Position numbers and translations under genes: made by a program
NCBI RefSeq assembly: GCF_009765685.1
Contig: NZ_LMUY01000137.1
Location: forward strand, 28,656 to 64,078
Reading direction: 5' to 3'
Origin: Acidisphaera sp. L21
GTDB lineage: Bacteria > Pseudomonadota > Alphaproteobacteria > Acetobacterales > Acetobacteraceae
DNA: 35,423 bases
In this document: positions 33,801 through 35,423 of the stretch, piece after piece
Layout: each line of letters starts with the position of its first letter
Numbering within the stretch: position 1 is the first letter of the stretch
Notes under the pieces: model-generated
Database searches by the model: none
What the model was told of the DNA's origin: nothing
The model's input: only the letters and a program-made list of their open reading frames with translations

Positions 33801-35423
33801 ATGCCTGAGCGGACCGTCGATGGCATAGCTGCCACCCAGCGCCGCTATAGCGCCATCTTCGAAAGCGCTGTGGATTTTGCCATCGTCACTACGAACGTCG
33901 ACGGGGTGGTGACGGATTGGAACGTGGGAGCCGAACACGTTTTCGGCTGGTCCGCGGCCGAGATGATTGGGCGTTCGGCTGATGTCTTTTTCACTCCGGA
34001 AGACAGGCGGGATAGACGACCGCAGGACGAGATGGCACTGGCCTTGCGCGATGGCCGAGCTACGGATGAACGATGGCATTTAGGCAAGGACGGTCGCCGG
34101 TTCTGGGGATCGGGGGAGTTGATGTCGCTCCTGGAAGGGGGCGAGCACCTCGGGTATCTCAAGATCGTTCGTGACCGTACGCAACAACGCCTCGCCGGCG
34201 AGGAGCGGCGCGCCGAGCAGGAGTTCATGCGGGGCGTGTTGGCCGCCTCTGCCGATTGCATCAAAGTGCTCGACCTTGCTGGCAACCTCCTCTTCATGTC
34301 GGAAGGGGGCATGCGTGCCATGGAAGTGCGTGACTTCGAAGCCATCCGAGGCTGTCCATGGCCCGATTTTTGGCATGGACAAGGCAATGCGGACGCGCTG
34401 ACGGCGCTTCGGGCTGCCCGAGACGGCGGCGTCGGTCACTTCCGAGGCGCTGCCGACACAATGGCCGGGAACCCTCGACATTGGGACGTGCAGGTCACCC
34501 CGATCCTCGGCGCAGACGGCAAGCCGGAGAAGCTGCTCTCGGTCACCCGCGACATCACCGGGCAGCACCGCGCCGAGACGGCCCGCCGAGAGAGCGATGC
34601 ACTCTACAAGCTATCCTCCCAGGCAGCGCGCACTGGCGCCTGGGAAATGGATCTTCGCACGAAGGACTGCACGCTCTCTGCCGAAATGGCCACCTTGCTG
34701 GGCATGCCGCCAAAACGGGTGACAGCGGTCGAACAGGACTGGCGAGCTGCCATCGCTGCCCGGGATTGGCCCGAATTTGAGCGTGCCCTCATTCGATCCG
34801 CCGAAGGCGCGCCTTTCGAGTGCGAGTTCCAGGTGGCGTCCCAGGACGGGGTAGAGCGCACCCTTTATGCACGGGGTGCAATCGCGCGGGACATCGAGGG
34901 CAAACCTGCCGTTATCAACGGGGTCTGCGTCGACGTCACCGAGCGCAGGCGTTCGCAGGAAGCGCTGCGCCAGAGCGAAGGTTACGTGCGACTGCTCCTC
35001 GATTCGATGTCCGAGGGGTTTTATGCCGTGGATCGAGACGGGATCATGACCTTGTGTAACGCCGCCTTTCTCAGCAAACTTGGGTTCCGAGACGAGGTCG
35101 AGGCAATCGGCCGTAGCTTGCACGACGTCATCCACCACACGCATCCGAACGGCTCGCCCTATCCCGCCTCTGAGTGCCCCATCTACACGTGTGCCCGCAC
35201 TGGCAAAGCGGCGCATGTGACCGGCGAATTGTTCTTCCGGCTCGATGGTAGCACATTTCCGGTTGAGTATTGGGCACACCCGATCATGCGCGACGGCGTC
35301 GTCGACGGTGCGGTCTGCACGTTCCTTGATATCACCGATCGGCTACAGGCCGAAGCGGCCGTCAAGGAGAGCGAGGCTCGGTTCCGCCATTTGGCCGACA
35401 GCGCCCCTTCGCTGATTTGGATG
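33801..35423 (+). CDS. Multi-PAS sensor protein (probable histidine kinase), 3' end cut by window edge
   Basis: Open for 541 codons to the right edge. Four PAS domains and the start of a fifth are seen, beginning near residues 15, 137, 265, 392 and 520. PAC-type ends such as LLSVTRDITGQHRAE, VCVDVTERRRSQEAL and VCTFLDITDRLQAE separate them. No membrane segment is visible, so sensing is cytoplasmic. The output domain is beyond the window; a histidine kinase or diguanylate cyclase are the usual ones. AAGGA nine bases before ATG 33801 supports the start. The 280 bp before it hold no recognised gene. Confidence 0.85.
   Translation, partial: MPERTVDGIAATQRRYSAIFESAVDFAIVTTNVDGVVTDWNVGAEHVFGWSAAEMIGRSADVFFTPEDRRDRRPQDEMALALRDGRATDERWHLGKDGRRFWGSGELMSLLEGGEHLGYLKIVRDRTQQRLAGEERRAEQEFMRGVLAASADCIKVLDLAGNLLFMSEGGMRAMEVRDFEAIRGCPWPDFWHGQGNADALTALRAARDGGVGHFRGAADTMAGNPRHWDVQVTPILGADGKPEKLLSVTRDITGQHRAETARRESDALYKLSSQAARTGAWEMDLRTKDCTLSAEMATLLGMPPKRVTAVEQDWRAAIAARDWPEFERALIRSAEGAPFECEFQVASQDGVERTLYARGAIARDIEGKPAVINGVCVDVTERRRSQEALRQSEGYVRLLLDSMSEGFYAVDRDGIMTLCNAAFLSKLGFRDEVEAIGRSLHDVIHHTHPNGSPYPASECPIYTCARTGKAAHVTGELFFRLDGSTFPVEYWAHPIMRDGVVDGAVCTFLDITDRLQAEAAVKESEARFRHLADSAPSLIWM

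Noticed and set aside
1-35423. CRISPR arrays, rRNA or tRNA genes
   Set aside because: No regularly spaced repeats and no recognisable RNA gene sequence were seen on either strand; a tRNA scan would be needed to exclude one fully.

Overview
The window looks like a GC-rich alphaproteobacterial chromosome segment. The signs are an imuA/dnaE2 error-prone repair locus behind a GTTC-N7-GTTC LexA box, a Ku gene, a GAF-PAS-chemoreceptor set, AraC/LysR/GntR regulators and extensive ATGA stop-start overlaps. Genus cannot be fixed by eye. Acetobacteraceae-like or Methylobacteriaceae-like relatives are guesses.

Region 1 (1-5014) is the most unusual part: a photoactive yellow protein (PYP) photoreceptor locus. 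A p-coumarate/ferulate-type CoA ligase (pcl, cut by the left edge) lies directly downstream of pyp1 on the minus strand. A second gene, pyp2, is read divergently from the same 127-bp intergenic region. Both proteins keep the chromophore Cys and the buried Glu, but pyp1 has Phe where the chromophore-contacting Tyr (Tyr42 in the Halorhodospira protein) is expected, while pyp2 keeps Tyr. Convergent with pyp2 are a GAF-domain gene and a soluble PAS-PAS chemoreceptor that is broken by a one-base deletion and an in-frame TAA. Upstream of the chemoreceptor is an eroded third pyp copy on the plus strand. The likely picture is a two-photoreceptor light-response locus whose candidate transducer and third receptor have decayed.

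Region 2 (5198-9849) is an acetoin-forming operon (acetolactate synthase, acetolactate decarboxylase with a ribbon-helix-helix-like N-terminus, and an alpha/beta hydrolase) with a divergent AraC regulator and a perfect 10-5-10 palindrome between them. Region 3 (10047-12202) holds a decayed zinc-ribbon-like gene, a divergent SDR/LysR pair around an 8-3-8 palindrome, and an alpha/beta-hydrolase remnant under the LysR tail. Region 4 (12215-21495) is a DNA-repair and small-gene region: a YfcE-type phosphoesterase, a frameshifted ku, several small hypotheticals, and an SOS mutagenesis cassette that has collapsed. In that cassette imuA is truncated, imuB is absent, dnaE2 has lost its N-terminal half and is scrambled, and it is then split by a 1762-bp insertion sequence with 7-bp target duplications.

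Region 5 (21666-28996) contains a frameshifted alpha/beta hydrolase and a long minus-strand operon: GntR/FadR regulator, RpiB, 3-hydroxyisobutyrate-dehydrogenase-like enzyme, two polar-amino-acid-type ABC permeases, ATPase, substrate-binding protein and ribokinase-like kinase. A TGGT-N3-ACCA operator sits in front. The ATPase has an amber codon at the Q-loop glutamine and one permease is frameshifted. Region 6 (29404-35423) has an AsmA-like protein, a HAD phosphatase, a frameshifted transaldolase with an extra C-terminal domain, and the start of a multi-PAS sensor protein cut by the right edge.

Six genes carry a net one-base deletion, and two others carry nonsense codons. Either this is a region of heavy gene decay or the assembly has deletion errors. 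The nonsense substitutions, the IS insertion and the imuA-dnaE2 deletion cannot be explained by indel error.
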